This document shows positions 15,678 through 23,354 of a stretch of 38,477 nt of DNA, one piece after another. The translations under genes were made by a program, and so were the position numbers. The number at the start of each line of letters is the position of its first letter. The first letter of the stretch is position 1. The stretch is from Streptomyces sp. AW19M42. Lineage in GTDB: Bacteria > Actinomycetota > Actinomycetes > Streptomycetales > Streptomycetaceae. The stretch covers positions 1-38,477 of the forward strand of contig CBRG010000242.1 in NCBI GenBank assembly GCA_000470535.1, read 5' to 3'. Under the pieces are notes generated by a model. The model ran no database searches. It had not been told where the DNA came from and worked only from the letters and a program-made list of their open reading frames with translations.

Positions 15678-15771
15678 CCGGAACGTGCGTTGCCGCACGG
15701 AAGGGGAACGCACGTGACCTGGCCGCCATTCCCGACGCCGGTCCGGATTAGTACGACGGATGCGTCACCCC

Positions 15772-15780
15772 TGTGGACAA
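15772..15780 (-). promoter_or_regulatory. DnaA-box match upstream of uvrD2
   Basis: TGTGGACAA is the reverse complement of TTGTCCACA, the Streptomyces-preferred DnaA box. It lies 40 bp before the uvrD2 start. Whether it is bound is unknown. Confidence 0.45.
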
Positions 15781-15819
15781 CTTCCGCGTCCGCCTCCTTC
15801 GACCTGGCAGCATGGCGGG

Positions 15820-18009
15820 GTGACATCAGCAACGCATTCCACTCTCTTCCCGCAGGTCCCCGACTCCGCCGACGCCGTCCTCGACGGGCTCGACCCCGAG
15901 CAGCGCGAGGTCGCCACGGCCCTGCAGGGTCCGGTGTGCGTGCTGGCCGGAGCCGGTACGGGCAAGACGCGGGCCATCACGCACCGCATCGCCTACGGGG
16001 TGCGCGCCGGGATAATCCAGCCGACGAGTGTGCTCGCTGTCACGTTCACCAACAGGGCCGCCGGCGAGATGCGGGGACGGCTGCGCCAGCTCGGGGCGGG
16101 CGGGGTGCAGGCGCGGACCTTCCACTCCGCGGCCCTGCGCCAGCTCCAGTACTTCTGGCCGAAAGCTGTCGGTGGTGATCTGCCCCGGCTGCTGGAGCGC
16201 AAGGTCCAGCTGGTGGCCGAGGCCGCGGCCCGCTGCAACATCCGGCTCGACCGCAACGAGCTGCGCGATGTCACGAGCGAGATCGAATGGGCCAAGGTCA
16301 CCCAGACCGTGCCCGCCGACTACCCGGCCGTGGTCGCCAAGTCCCAGCGGGACGCCCCGCGCGATCCTGCCGAGATCTCCCAGGTCTACGCGATGTACGA
16401 GCAGCTCAAGCGGGACCGCACGGTGATCGACTTCGAGGACGTGCTGCTCCTGACCGTCGGCATCCTCCAGGACCGGCACGACATCGCAGACCATGTGCGC
16501 CGGCAGTACCAGCACTTCGTCGTCGACGAGTACCAGGACGTCAGCCCGCTCCAGCAGCGGCTGCTCGACCTCTGGCTGGGCGACCGGGACAACCTCTGCG
16601 TCGTCGGCGACGCCAGCCAGACGATCTACTCCTTCACCGGGGCCACCCCCGACCACCTGCTGAACTTCCGCACCCGCCACCCCCGGGCCACCGTCGTCAA
16701 GCTCGTCCGGGACTACCGCTCCACGCCCCAGGTGGTCCACCTGGCCAACGGGCTGCTCGGCCAGGCCCGGGGAAGGGCCGCCGAGCACCGGCTCGAACTG
16801 GTCTCGCAGCGCGAGCGCGGCTCCGAACCCGCCTACACGGAGTACGCGGACGAGCCCGCGGAGGCCGAGGGCACCGCCCGCCGCATCCGCGACCTGATCG
16901 CGGCGGGCGTCCCGGCGGGTGAGATCGCCGTGCTCTACCGGGTCAACTCCCAGTCAGAGGTCTACGAGCAGGCCCTGGCCGACGCGGGGGTGCCGTACCA
17001 GCTGCGGGGCGCCGAGCGGTTCTTCGAGCGCGCGGAGGTACGGGAAGCGGGCGTCGCCCTGCGCGGCGCGGCCCGCGCCGGGGGCAACGACTCCCTGCTG
17101 GACGATGCGCAGGGGCTGCCCGCCGAGGTCCGCGCGGTGCTGTCCACCAAGGGCGGGCGGAGCGAGCCGCCCGCCGGTTCCGGGGCGGTGCGCGACCGCT
17201 GGGAGTCCCTGGCCGCCCTGGTCAGGCTTGCGGAGGACTTCGAACGGGCCAGGCCGGGCGCGACCCTCTCCGATCTGGTCGCTGAGCTGGACGAGCGGGC
17301 CGCGGCCCAGCACGCCCCCACGGTCCAGGGAGTCACCCTGGCGTCGCTGCACTCCGCGAAGGGCCTGGAGTGGGACGCCGTGTTCCTGGTCGGCCTGACC
17401 GAGGGCATGATGCCGATCACCTACGCCAAGACGGACGAGCAGATCGAGGAGGAGCGCCGGCTGCTGTACGTCGGCGTCACCCGGGCCCGTCTGCACCTCT
17501 CGCTGTCGTGGTCCCTGGCCCGCTCGCCCGGCGGCCGGGCCGGCCGCCGCCCGAGCCGCTTCCTGAACGGGCTGCGCCCCGGTTCTGCGGCGCCGGGCTC
17601 CAGGAGCGCGGCGGGCGGCAGCGGCGGCATCGAGCGGCCGGTGGCGGCCCGGCGCAAGCGGCGCGGCCCCGCGCTGTGCAGGGTGTGCGGCAGAACCCTC
17701 ACCGACGCCGGCGAGATGAAGCTGATGCGCTGCGACGACTGCCCGTCGGACATGGACGAGGCGCTGTACGAGCGGCTGCGCGACTGGCGCGCGGTCCGGG
17801 CCCAGGAGATCAGCCAGCCCGCCTACTGCGTCTTCACCGACAAGACGCTGATGGCGATCGCGGAGGCCGTGCCCGGCAGCGAGGGTGAGCTGGCCGTGAT
17901 CCCCGGGGTCGGCGCGCGGAAGCTCGGCCGTTTCGGTGGATCGGTGCTGGACATCTGCGCAGGTGGGGACGGGATGGAGGAGTCCGCGGAGGCCGACGAG
18001 GAGGTGTGA
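15820..18009 (+). CDS. uvrD2: UvrD2-type superfamily 1 DNA helicase with HRDC domain
   Basis: A 729-residue 3'-5' helicase. Motifs are AGAGTGKT (about 45), VDEYQDVSPLQ, GDASQTIYSFTG, HSAKGLEWD and RRLLYVGVTRAR. The C-terminus has the two parts that define UvrD2: a tetracysteine knuckle CRVCG...CDDC (about 622-645) and an HRDC domain (about 650-720). The start is GTG 15820. The preceding CAGCAT (15808-15813) sits at leaderless distance, though it is a poor -10. In mycobacteria UvrD2 is essential and the tetracysteine motif matters for unwinding. wblC lies downstream, as in M. tuberculosis. Confidence 0.93.
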   Translation: MTSATHSTLFPQVPDSADAVLDGLDPEQREVATALQGPVCVLAGAGTGKTRAITHRIAYGVRAGIIQPTSVLAVTFTNRAAGEMRGRLRQLGAGGVQARTFHSAALRQLQYFWPKAVGGDLPRLLERKVQLVAEAAARCNIRLDRNELRDVTSEIEWAKVTQTVPADYPAVVAKSQRDAPRDPAEISQVYAMYEQLKRDRTVIDFEDVLLLTVGILQDRHDIADHVRRQYQHFVVDEYQDVSPLQQRLLDLWLGDRDNLCVVGDASQTIYSFTGATPDHLLNFRTRHPRATVVKLVRDYRSTPQVVHLANGLLGQARGRAAEHRLELVSQRERGSEPAYTEYADEPAEAEGTARRIRDLIAAGVPAGEIAVLYRVNSQSEVYEQALADAGVPYQLRGAERFFERAEVREAGVALRGAARAGGNDSLLDDAQGLPAEVRAVLSTKGGRSEPPAGSGAVRDRWESLAALVRLAEDFERARPGATLSDLVAELDERAAAQHAPTVQGVTLASLHSAKGLEWDAVFLVGLTEGMMPITYAKTDEQIEEERRLLYVGVTRARLHLSLSWSLARSPGGRAGRRPSRFLNGLRPGSAAPGSRSAAGGSGGIERPVAARRKRRGPALCRVCGRTLTDAGEMKLMRCDDCPSDMDEALYERLRDWRAVRAQEISQPAYCVFTDKTLMAIAEAVPGSEGELAVIPGVGARKLGRFGGSVLDICAGGDGMEESAEADEEV

Positions 18010-18020
18010 GGAAAACTCGT

Positions 18021-18062
18021 CGAAAAAATAGTTTGCGCCCGCCCCAGTCATCACCATAGGTT
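18021..18062 (+). promoter_or_regulatory. AT-rich promoter of wblC (probable autoregulatory element)
   Basis: An A/T run (gaaaaaatag, 18022-18031) lies immediately upstream of -35 TTGCGC (18033-18038). An 18-bp spacer and -10 TAGGTT (18057-18062) follow. WhiB7/WblC activates promoters having just such an AT-rich block upstream of a -35, bound by its AT-hook, so this fits positive autoregulation. Predicted RNA start near 18069; the leader would be about 616 nt. Confidence 0.72.
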
Positions 18063-18175
18063 CTTAACCACGGGAACAGCGACTTCTCTGAAGCCCTGAT
18101 CCTGTGCTGTACTTATCCGAATACGTAGGACCGGCTTGGTCGGTCCGCCCTAGACGCCGAGAGGAGGCGATTGAA

Positions 18176-18511
18176 GTGATCAGCATCATCGAGACCAACA
18201 AAGTGACCGATCTCTCGGTCGTCTCCGCCTGCTCGCTCGGCCTCGCCTGCTCTTCGATGTCTTCCCTGCGTGGCACCGGTATGTCCGGCATCTCCGCCGT
18301 CAGCCCGCTGTCCCTGGTGAGCCGTCCCGAGCGGGAGCGTAATGAGCGACCGACCCAGGCACCGACAGCAGCAGTAGCGAAGGGACAGGCCCAGGCCTAT
18401 GCCTTTGCGGCCGTCGGTGCGGGAGCGGAAGCCGGAGTCACGAAGCAGACGACGCACCACCACTCGATGTGGGCCTTCCGTGGGCCTGAACCCTGGAGAG
18501 ATCCAGCCTGA
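18176..18511 (+). CDS. wblC leader upstream ORF (uORF)
   Basis: GTG 18176, behind a strong GAGGAGG site (18161-18167), opens a 111-codon frame in the wblC leader. It starts VISIIETNKVTDLS, is rich in Ser, Ala and Gly, and ends MWAFRGPEPWRDPA. Its TGA (18509-18511) falls inside the hairpin just before the attenuator. WhiB7/WblC genes are known to be controlled by translation of a leader ORF coupled to premature termination. The long frame seen here would be the sensing ORF, or its last 14 codons (from ATG 18467) a shorter one, although no ribosome site precedes that ATG. The peptide itself probably has no separate function. Confidence 0.7.
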   Translation: MISIIETNKVTDLSVVSACSLGLACSSMSSLRGTGMSGISAVSPLSLVSRPERERNERPTQAPTAAVAKGQAQAYAFAAVGAGAEAGVTKQTTHHHSMWAFRGPEPWRDPA

Positions 18512-18524
18512 TCGACGATCAGGC
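18506..18524 (+). promoter_or_regulatory. Hairpin spanning the uORF stop codon
   Basis: A perfect 8-bp stem, GCCTGATC (18506-18513) with GATCAGGC (18517-18524) and a 3-nt loop, overlaps the uORF TGA. A terminating or stalled ribosome would prevent it forming, so it is a candidate sensing element. Confidence 0.6.
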
Positions 18525-18534
18525 CGGCGCCTTC

Positions 18535-18577
18535 AGGGCCGCGGAACCCCACTCGGGATCCGCGGCCCTTTTGTTTT
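18535..18577 (+). terminator. Intrinsic terminator (attenuator) in the wblC leader
   Basis: A perfect 11-bp stem, AGGGCCGCGGA (18535-18545) with TCCGCGGCCCT (18559-18569), is extended inside by CCC/GGG and followed by TTTTGTTTT. It is a textbook Rho-independent terminator, unusual for this GC-rich genome, and lies 107 bp before the wblC start. Confidence 0.92.
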
Positions 18578-18684
18578 GTCCGAACGGACGAGACAGCGCG
18601 AAGGAGCCTCGGGAAAAGCAGGACCTGGTACCAGCCGCCCCCCGGCCAACAGGCCGGAAACGACCAGACGAGGACACCACCACC

Positions 18685-19053
18685 GTGCAACTCGAAGCGC
18701 ACGCCCCGTCCGTACCGCCTTCCGAAACGATCCCCCCGCCCGGCCTCACGGAGGACTCCACCTTGCAGCCCCTCACCGCGCTCACCGCGCTCGACGACGC
18801 CATCGAGAACCTCGGCGTGCCCGTTCCCTGCCGTGCCTACGACCCGGAGGTCTTCTTCGCGGAGTCCCCGGCCGACGTCGAGTACGCCAAGTCCCTCTGC
18901 CGCACCTGCCCGCTCGTCGAGGCCTGTCTCGCCGGCGCCAAGGAGCGCCGCGAGCCCTGGGGCGTCTGGGGTGGCGAGCTCTTCATCCAGGGTGTCGTCG
19001 TCGCCCGGAAGCGGCCGCGTGGCCGTCCGCGCAAGAACCCGGTCGCGGCGTGA
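18685..19053 (+). CDS. wblC: WblC/WhiB7-type Fe-S transcription factor
   Basis: A 122-residue WhiB-like protein starting with GTG (GAGGA about 11 bases upstream). Four cluster-binding cysteines are present (Cys49, Cys72, Cys75, Cys81; the C-x2-C-x5-C block is LCRTCPLVEACLAG), then the GVWGGE turn (93-98) that contacts sigma factor region 4. A C-terminal AT-hook RGRPRK (112-117) marks the WhiB7/WblC subclass. It activates intrinsic resistance genes when translation is inhibited. Location after uvrD2 and the attenuator leader agree with this identity. An upstream in-frame extension to 18571 would start inside the attenuator's T-tract and is rejected. Confidence 0.95.
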   Translation: MQLEAHAPSVPPSETIPPPGLTEDSTLQPLTALTALDDAIENLGVPVPCRAYDPEVFFAESPADVEYAKSLCRTCPLVEACLAGAKERREPWGVWGGELFIQGVVVARKRPRGRPRKNPVAA

Positions 19054-19145
19054 TCGCCGACCTGGGGGTCACGGCCCCCAAACCCATCAAGCGCATCGGA
19101 ACCATCGACCGTCCCCTGACCCACGACCCCCGAAACCAGGCACCA

Positions 19146-19409
19146 ATGACCATCCCCACGAGGGAGCCCGTCGGCTCCGCGACACCGGACGTCACCATCA
19201 TCGGCGCGAACGACTCGCGTCAGAACAGGACCCGTGAGATGCAACTCATCCCAGAAGCCATGGCTCGTGCGCATATGCACGACCGCCTGCGGGAAGCCGA
19301 CGCGGAACGTCAGGCCGTTCGCCTGGTCTCCGCGCGGCGGATGCAGCGCCGGGCCGAGCGCGCCTCGATGCGTGCCCGCCGTGCGCTCGCCATGGCGGTC
19401 ATGCACTGA
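19146..19409 (+). CDS. Small basic protein of unknown function
   Basis: An 87-residue frame from ATG 19146. An internal ATG at 19239, with CAGGA upstream, would give 56 residues and may be the true start. The C-terminal half is a continuous Arg/Ala-rich, helix-forming sequence (DRLREADAERQAVRLV, then RRMQRRAERASMRARRAL), suggesting nucleic-acid or ribosome binding, but no known family is recognised. It lies 92 bp after wblC and before a strong terminator, so it is probably in the wblC transcript. Confidence 0.6.
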   Translation: MTIPTREPVGSATPDVTIIGANDSRQNRTREMQLIPEAMARAHMHDRLREADAERQAVRLVSARRMQRRAERASMRARRALAMAVMH

Positions 19410-19511
19410 TCCGAGCAGGACAGAAGCAGTACAGAACACAGCAGTACCCCGGCGGGGCAGCCGCTCTCTGACCCGCGGCGAACGGTACCCAGCATCGACA
19501 TCACCACCCCT

Positions 19512-19547
19512 GCCTCGGGGCCGGTCCACGCGGACCGGCCCCGAGGC
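19512..19547 (+). terminator. Strong hairpin terminator after the wblC transcript
   Basis: A perfect 16-bp stem (19512-19527 with 19532-19547, loop ACGC) lies about 100 bp after the small basic ORF. It lacks a U-tract but is very stable. Confidence 0.75.
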
Positions 19548-19581
19548 CGTGCTGTGTGGTGCCGGACGGCGACGGTGGAGT

Positions 19582-19587
19582 TATCGT
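19582..19587 (+). promoter_or_regulatory. -10 element of the small CxxC protein gene
   Basis: TATCGT, 6 bases, then GTG 19594: leaderless geometry. Confidence 0.5.
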
Positions 19588-19593
19588 CACGAG

Positions 19594-19806
19594 GTGGACG
19601 AGCAGACTCAGCACCCCGAAGCGGCGGGCACGCAGAGCGGCGAGGGCGTCGTATGCGCCCTGTGCGGTGCCGGAGCCGGAAGCGACAACGCGCCGCCGAC
19701 CTGGATCTGTTCCGTGGAGAACGGCAGCCGCCGCTACTTCTGCGACACCTGCGCCCGCACCCACATCAGAGCCATCGAGGGCCGCCTCGACTCCGACCGG
19801 TGGTGA
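19594..19806 (+). CDS. Small zinc-ribbon-like protein of unknown function
   Basis: A 70-residue frame starting with GTG. Five cysteines are arranged CALC (21, 24), IC (39) and FCDTC (50, 53), a two-knuckle pattern that would bind one zinc. The acidic N-terminus is disordered and the C-terminus is helical (ARTHIRAIEGRL). No family is recognised; similar short treble-clef proteins bind nucleic acid or proteins. It ends 7 bp from the convergent ABC1 kinase gene, with no terminator between. Confidence 0.7.
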   Translation: MDEQTQHPEAAGTQSGEGVVCALCGAGAGSDNAPPTWICSVENGSRRYFCDTCARTHIRAIEGRLDSDRW

Positions 19807-19813
19807 CCGGCCG

Positions 19814-21244
19814 CTATGTGGCGAGCTCCGAAGAGGCTTCCCCGGGACACTCCTCCTCTTCCTGCGGCAGGAACCCCGGCAGCCAGGATTCGAGCTCCTC
19901 GCGCAGCCGAACGGTCGCGCCGAGCTGGCACAGCACCCCTATCGTGCTCAACGTCACGCGGTGTATGAGCAGGTAGGCGGGCGGAAGATTCAGCTGCTTG
20001 CCCAACTGGTGAGCGGGAGAACGCGGATCCGCTATCCGGGCGGCCTGATTGCGCATCCAGCTCCGGCTGAAGGCGAACTCCTCCACGAGGGCGGGTTCGA
20101 TGATCGGCCGGAGGTAGTCGAGCACCGCGTCCGGCGCGAGGTCGACCGAATCCTTGACGAACCCCTCCTCGCGCAGCAGCTCGTACACCGCGTCCGCGTC
20201 ACCCTGGAGCGTCAGCCGCAACGAGTCCCCGATGGTCTGCGGCAGTCCGCCCGGCAGCCGGTCCACCGTCCCGAAGTCGAGTACACCGAGCCGCCACCGA
20301 TCCGCCCCGGTGTCCGCCGTGCCGTCGATGTCCTCCGGGTCGGCCGGGTCGGCCGAGTTGGTCGGGTCCGGGGGCAGCAGCCGGAAGTTGCCCGGGTGCG
20401 GGTCGGCGTGCAGCAGCCCGGTGCGCGCGGGGCCGGAGAAGAGGAAGCGGGCCAGCAGCTGACCGGCCCGGTCCCGCTGCTCCGCGGATCCGTCGGCGAT
20501 CACATCGGCCAGCGGCACACCGTCGATCCACTCCGTGACCAGCACCTGATCGGACTGGTGGACCACGCCCGGGACCACGACATCGGGATCGTCGGCGAAC
20601 TCCTCTGCATGCTCCCGCTGCGACTGCGCCTCCTGCTCGTAGTCAAGCTCCTCCGACACCCGGTCTCGCAGCTCCGTGATCAAGGGCTTGATGTCCATGC
20701 CCGGAACCAGCGGGCCGAGCAGCCGGGCGAACCGGCTGAGTTGGGTCAGGTCCGAGAGCAGCGCCTCCCCGGCACCCGGGTACTGCACTTTCACCGCGAC
20801 GTCGCGTCCGTCGTGCCACACCGCCCGGTGCACCTGTCCGATCGAGGCGGCGGCCGACGGCTTGTTCTCGAAGCTGAGGAACAGCTCCCGCCAGTCCTCA
20901 CCGAGTCGCTCGGCCAGCACCGCGTGGACCGTGCTGTTCGGCATCGGAGGTGCGGCCTCCTGGAGTTTGGTGAGGGCCGCGCGGTAGGGGCCGGCGACCT
21001 CCTCCGGCAGGGCGGACTCGAAGACGGACAGCGCCTGTCCGAGCTTCATCGCCCCGCCCTTCAGCTCGCCCAGGACCTTGAAGAGCTGGTCGGCGGTGCG
21101 CTGTTGTACCTCACGGGCGACAAGCTCCGCGGACTTCCCGCCGATGCGCTTGCCCAGCCCCCAGGTGGCGCGGCCCGCGAACCCCAAAGGCAGCGCGGCC
21201 AGCTTGGCGGTTCGGGTGACCGCCTTCCGGGGAAGATCAGACAT
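19814..21244 (-). CDS. ABC1/UbiB (ADCK)-family atypical kinase
   Basis: A 476-residue protein. The start at ATG 21244 follows GGAGGGG; a TTG at 21256 is the only upstream option. It has the ABC1 hallmarks: the KxGQ-type motif LKGGAMKLGQALS, the Ala-rich loop SAAASIGQVHRA replacing the P-loop, VKVQYPG (ATP-binding Lys), ELDYEQEA, the catalytic loop LLHADPHPGNF and LDFGTVD. The family supports quinone biosynthesis and lipid homeostasis in other bacteria; the target here is unknown. The M. tuberculosis homologue Rv3197 also lies next to whiB7. A short acidic insertion (PADPEDIDGTADTGAD) separates the catalytic loop from DFG. Probably co-transcribed with the E1-like gene upstream (41-bp gap). Confidence 0.92.
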   Translation of the reverse strand: MSDLPRKAVTRTAKLAALPLGFAGRATWGLGKRIGGKSAELVAREVQQRTADQLFKVLGELKGGAMKLGQALSVFESALPEEVAGPYRAALTKLQEAAPPMPNSTVHAVLAERLGEDWRELFLSFENKPSAAASIGQVHRAVWHDGRDVAVKVQYPGAGEALLSDLTQLSRFARLLGPLVPGMDIKPLITELRDRVSEELDYEQEAQSQREHAEEFADDPDVVVPGVVHQSDQVLVTEWIDGVPLADVIADGSAEQRDRAGQLLARFLFSGPARTGLLHADPHPGNFRLLPPDPTNSADPADPEDIDGTADTGADRWRLGVLDFGTVDRLPGGLPQTIGDSLRLTLQGDADAVYELLREEGFVKDSVDLAPDAVLDYLRPIIEPALVEEFAFSRSWMRNQAARIADPRSPAHQLGKQLNLPPAYLLIHRVTLSTIGVLCQLGATVRLREELESWLPGFLPQEEEECPGEASSELAT

Positions 21245-21285
21245 TTGCCCCTCCAAATCCCAGACTGCCGCGCTGCGTGCGGCGG

Positions 21286-22431
21286 CTATCCGGCCATTGT
21301 GTCGTGCGCCGTGCCGGCCCCGGAGGTGCGCACCCCCTCAGTGTGCCCACCCGCTCCACAGGAACAGTCGAGGTGCGCCCGGATCCGCTCCGACCGCCAG
21401 TCCAACAGCGGCAGTGCCGTTTCCCACCGTGCCCCGGTGCAGGCGGGCAGCTCACCGTCTAGGAAGGCCAGGGCGTGGGCGGCGGCCAGACCCGCCACCG
21501 CGGTAGCGAGGCCCAGGTCGCAGGCCTGCACGGCGGTGCGCCGGCCGGACTGCCACTGAGCCAGCATCCGCGGCCACTGCGGGTCCCGGTCGCGCCGGTG
21601 CAGATCGAGGCATCCCGCGCACGCCGTGCCGCCCGGCAGCACCAGGGGGCCGACGAATCCAGTGGCCTCGATCACTCCGGCATAGAGATGAGGTGTGCCC
21701 GAGGCGATCCACGGCTCGGCGGTGCGCGGATCGGGGACGTAGGCGGAGAGGCTCTCGCGCGGCGCCACCACGATCAGGGACAGGCCCGGCTCGCCGCTCG
21801 CGGGCGGGCCCGACGACTGGGTCGCCCGCGGCGCCGGACAGGGAGCCGAGCGCCGGACCAGCTGCCGTGCCGCGGTGTCCCGGCGCTCTTCGGCCGCCGA
21901 GGGCGGCAGGCCTCCCGGCGAGACGTCGCACGGCTCGACGCTGCCGCCGTCCAGGACCTCGACGTGGCCCACCCCGGATCCGGAGAGCACCGCGGCGAGG
22001 GCCGCGCCGACCCGGCCGGCTCCCCGTACCTGGACGCGCATGGAGCGGCGGGCGGCCAGTCGGCGCATCCCGCCGCCGGGCTCGGGATGCACGACGGAGA
22101 GGGATGCCAGGTCGGGCCGGTGACGCGCCATGGCGTCCGCCCGTTTCCGTAACGCATCGGTTTCCGGTCCGCCGGCCCGTACGTCGTCGATGAGCCCCGC
22201 GTCCAGCAACCGGACGACGAGCGTGTCCACTTGGCGTTCGGTGAGATCCAGCGCCCTGGCCTCTTCGCGCAACAGCGGCATCCCGCGTGTTCCGTCGAGG
22301 AGTTCCAGGAAACAGCCCGTCGCGATGTCCATCGGGCCGATCTTCACCGCATGTGCGGGCGTCACACCGAATTGGACGGTGCCGCGGCCGCGCCATGCGC
22401 GGCGCAGTGCGGGTTTCAACATCGGATGCAC
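21286..22431 (-). CDS. ThiF/E1-like protein with TOMM-type N-terminal domain
   Basis: A 381-residue protein starting with GTG 22431 (GGGGG six bases upstream); ATG 22422 is an alternative. The N-terminal 100 residues (VQFGVTPAHAVKIG through LLDAGLIDDV) resemble the winged-helix peptide-binding part of bacteriocin/TOMM cyclodehydratase E1-like subunits. A Rossmann E1 core follows (VRGAGRVGAALAAVLSG, VEVLDGGSVE), then CAGCLDLHRR and CSCG, probable zinc ligands. The usual SNLNRQ-type adenylation motif is not intact (PCDVSPGG), so adenylating activity is doubtful. No precursor peptide, YcaO or dehydrogenase gene is nearby, so it is an orphan. It could be an adaptor, or modify a distant substrate. 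Confidence 0.75.
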   Translation of the reverse strand: MHPMLKPALRRAWRGRGTVQFGVTPAHAVKIGPMDIATGCFLELLDGTRGMPLLREEARALDLTERQVDTLVVRLLDAGLIDDVRAGGPETDALRKRADAMARHRPDLASLSVVHPEPGGGMRRLAARRSMRVQVRGAGRVGAALAAVLSGSGVGHVEVLDGGSVEPCDVSPGGLPPSAAEERRDTAARQLVRRSAPCPAPRATQSSGPPASGEPGLSLIVVAPRESLSAYVPDPRTAEPWIASGTPHLYAGVIEATGFVGPLVLPGGTACAGCLDLHRRDRDPQWPRMLAQWQSGRRTAVQACDLGLATAVAGLAAAHALAFLDGELPACTGARWETALPLLDWRSERIRAHLDCSCGAGGHTEGVRTSGAGTAHDTMAG

Positions 22432-22509
22432 GGCTTACCCCCGGTCTGTGCGTCTGTCTGCGTGAGATCCATTGCCAGAATGCAACGCGACGCCGGAGCG
22501 GGTGGAAAG

Positions 22510-22518
22510 TTATCCACA
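22510..22518 (+). promoter_or_regulatory. DnaA-box match in the divergent E1-like/peptidase intergenic region
   Basis: TTATCCACA is a perfect match to the classical DnaA box. It sits about 80 bp upstream of the E1-like gene and about 105 bp upstream of the peptidase gene. It is a single site, so not an origin. Confidence 0.45.
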
Positions 22519-22611
22519 GGCGGGGGGTATTAGTCGTTCAAATGGTGCACGCGGTGTGGCGGATCATGTGTGAACCGTTCAGGAGACGGGACTTCCCTCA
22601 CCGGCAACGGG

Positions 22612-22617
22612 TAACGT
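22612..22617 (+). promoter_or_regulatory. -10 element of the metallopeptidase gene
   Basis: TAACGT, 6 bases, then GTG 22624: leaderless geometry. Confidence 0.5.
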
Positions 22618-22623
22618 CGTGCC

Positions 22624-23247
22624 GTGTCCGCCGACCCGTCACCCGGCTTCGCCGGGGAGACCCCCACGCGCAGCGCCGGAACCCAGCAGGGCAGCGCGGC
22701 AGACCACCCGCCCCGCGTCTCGACGACGAGCGCGGTCGAGGTCCGCCGGAGCGCCCGCCGCAGCAGAACGGTCTCCGCGTACCGGGAGGGCGACCGCACG
22801 ATCGTGCTGATCCCCGCCCGGATGTCGGAGGCCGAGGAGCAGCGCTGGGTGAGCGTGATGCTCGACAAGCTGGCCGCCCAGGAGAGCAGACGCATTTTCG
22901 GTGACAGCGAGCTCGCCGAGCGGGCGGAGCGGCTGTCCGCGCAGTATTTCGGCGGCCGGGCCAGACCCGTCTCGGTCCGGTGGGTGACCAACCAGAACAC
23001 CCGGTGGGGGTCCTGCACCCCGGCCGAGGGCAGCATCCGCCTGTCGCACCGGCTGCAGGGCATGCCGGAGTACGTCGTCGACTACGTGCTCGTCCACGAA
23101 CTGGCCCATCTCCTGGTGCCCGGACACGGTCCGCGGTTCTGGCGGCTCCTGGACGCCTACCCCCGTACCGAGCGGGCGCGTGGCTATCTCGAAGGGGTGG
23201 TGGCGGCCGAGCGGCTGCCGCATCTGCCCGCCGCACGGGGCGAGTGA
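22624..23247 (+). CDS. YgjP/M48-type (DUF45) zinc metallopeptidase
   Basis: A 207-residue protein. The signature is TRWGSCTPAEGSIRLSHRL, then VLVHELAHLLVPGHGPRFW, which contains HExxH plus a third His seven residues later. This is the metal site of the DUF45/YgjP group, related to M48 and SprT peptidases. The first 40 residues are Pro/Ser/Ala-rich and disordered. There is no signal peptide. The substrate is not known. In some bacteria this family sits next to type I restriction genes, but there are none here. It is divergent from the E1-like gene. Confidence 0.88.
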   Translation: MSADPSPGFAGETPTRSAGTQQGSAADHPPRVSTTSAVEVRRSARRSRTVSAYREGDRTIVLIPARMSEAEEQRWVSVMLDKLAAQESRRIFGDSELAERAERLSAQYFGGRARPVSVRWVTNQNTRWGSCTPAEGSIRLSHRLQGMPEYVVDYVLVHELAHLLVPGHGPRFWRLLDAYPRTERARGYLEGVVAAERLPHLPAARGE

Positions 23248-23305
23248 CGTTCGCTGATTCTGTACCGGGTCTGTACCGGCTTGGCCCGGGGCGGGACTTT
23301 GCGGT

Positions 23306-23311
23306 TAGCCT
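23306..23311 (+). promoter_or_regulatory. -10 element of the TerD-AIM24 operon
   Basis: TAGCCT, with TTGGCC (23281-23286) as a possible -35 at 19 bp. RNA would start near 23318, giving a leader of about 37 nt before ATG 23355. Confidence 0.5.
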
Positions 23312-23354
23312 GACGCGACGCATTCAGATTCCGGATGGGGGACGGTCGTAACGC

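Noticed and set aside
15579..15713. 45-codon N-terminal extension of mycoredoxin
   Set aside because: It translates the 21-bp repeats. A ribosome site precedes ATG 15578 and the shorter form has the usual family length.
18571..18684. 38-codon N-terminal extension of WblC
   Set aside because: It would start in the T-tract of the attenuator. The 122-residue form from GTG 18685 fits the family.
21286..22431. RiPP (thiazole/oxazole) biosynthetic cluster
   Set aside because: No YcaO, dehydrogenase, transporter or convincing precursor peptide lies within reach of the E1-like gene.
22510..22518. Replication origin
   Set aside because: A single DnaA box, with no box cluster and no dnaA/dnaN nearby.
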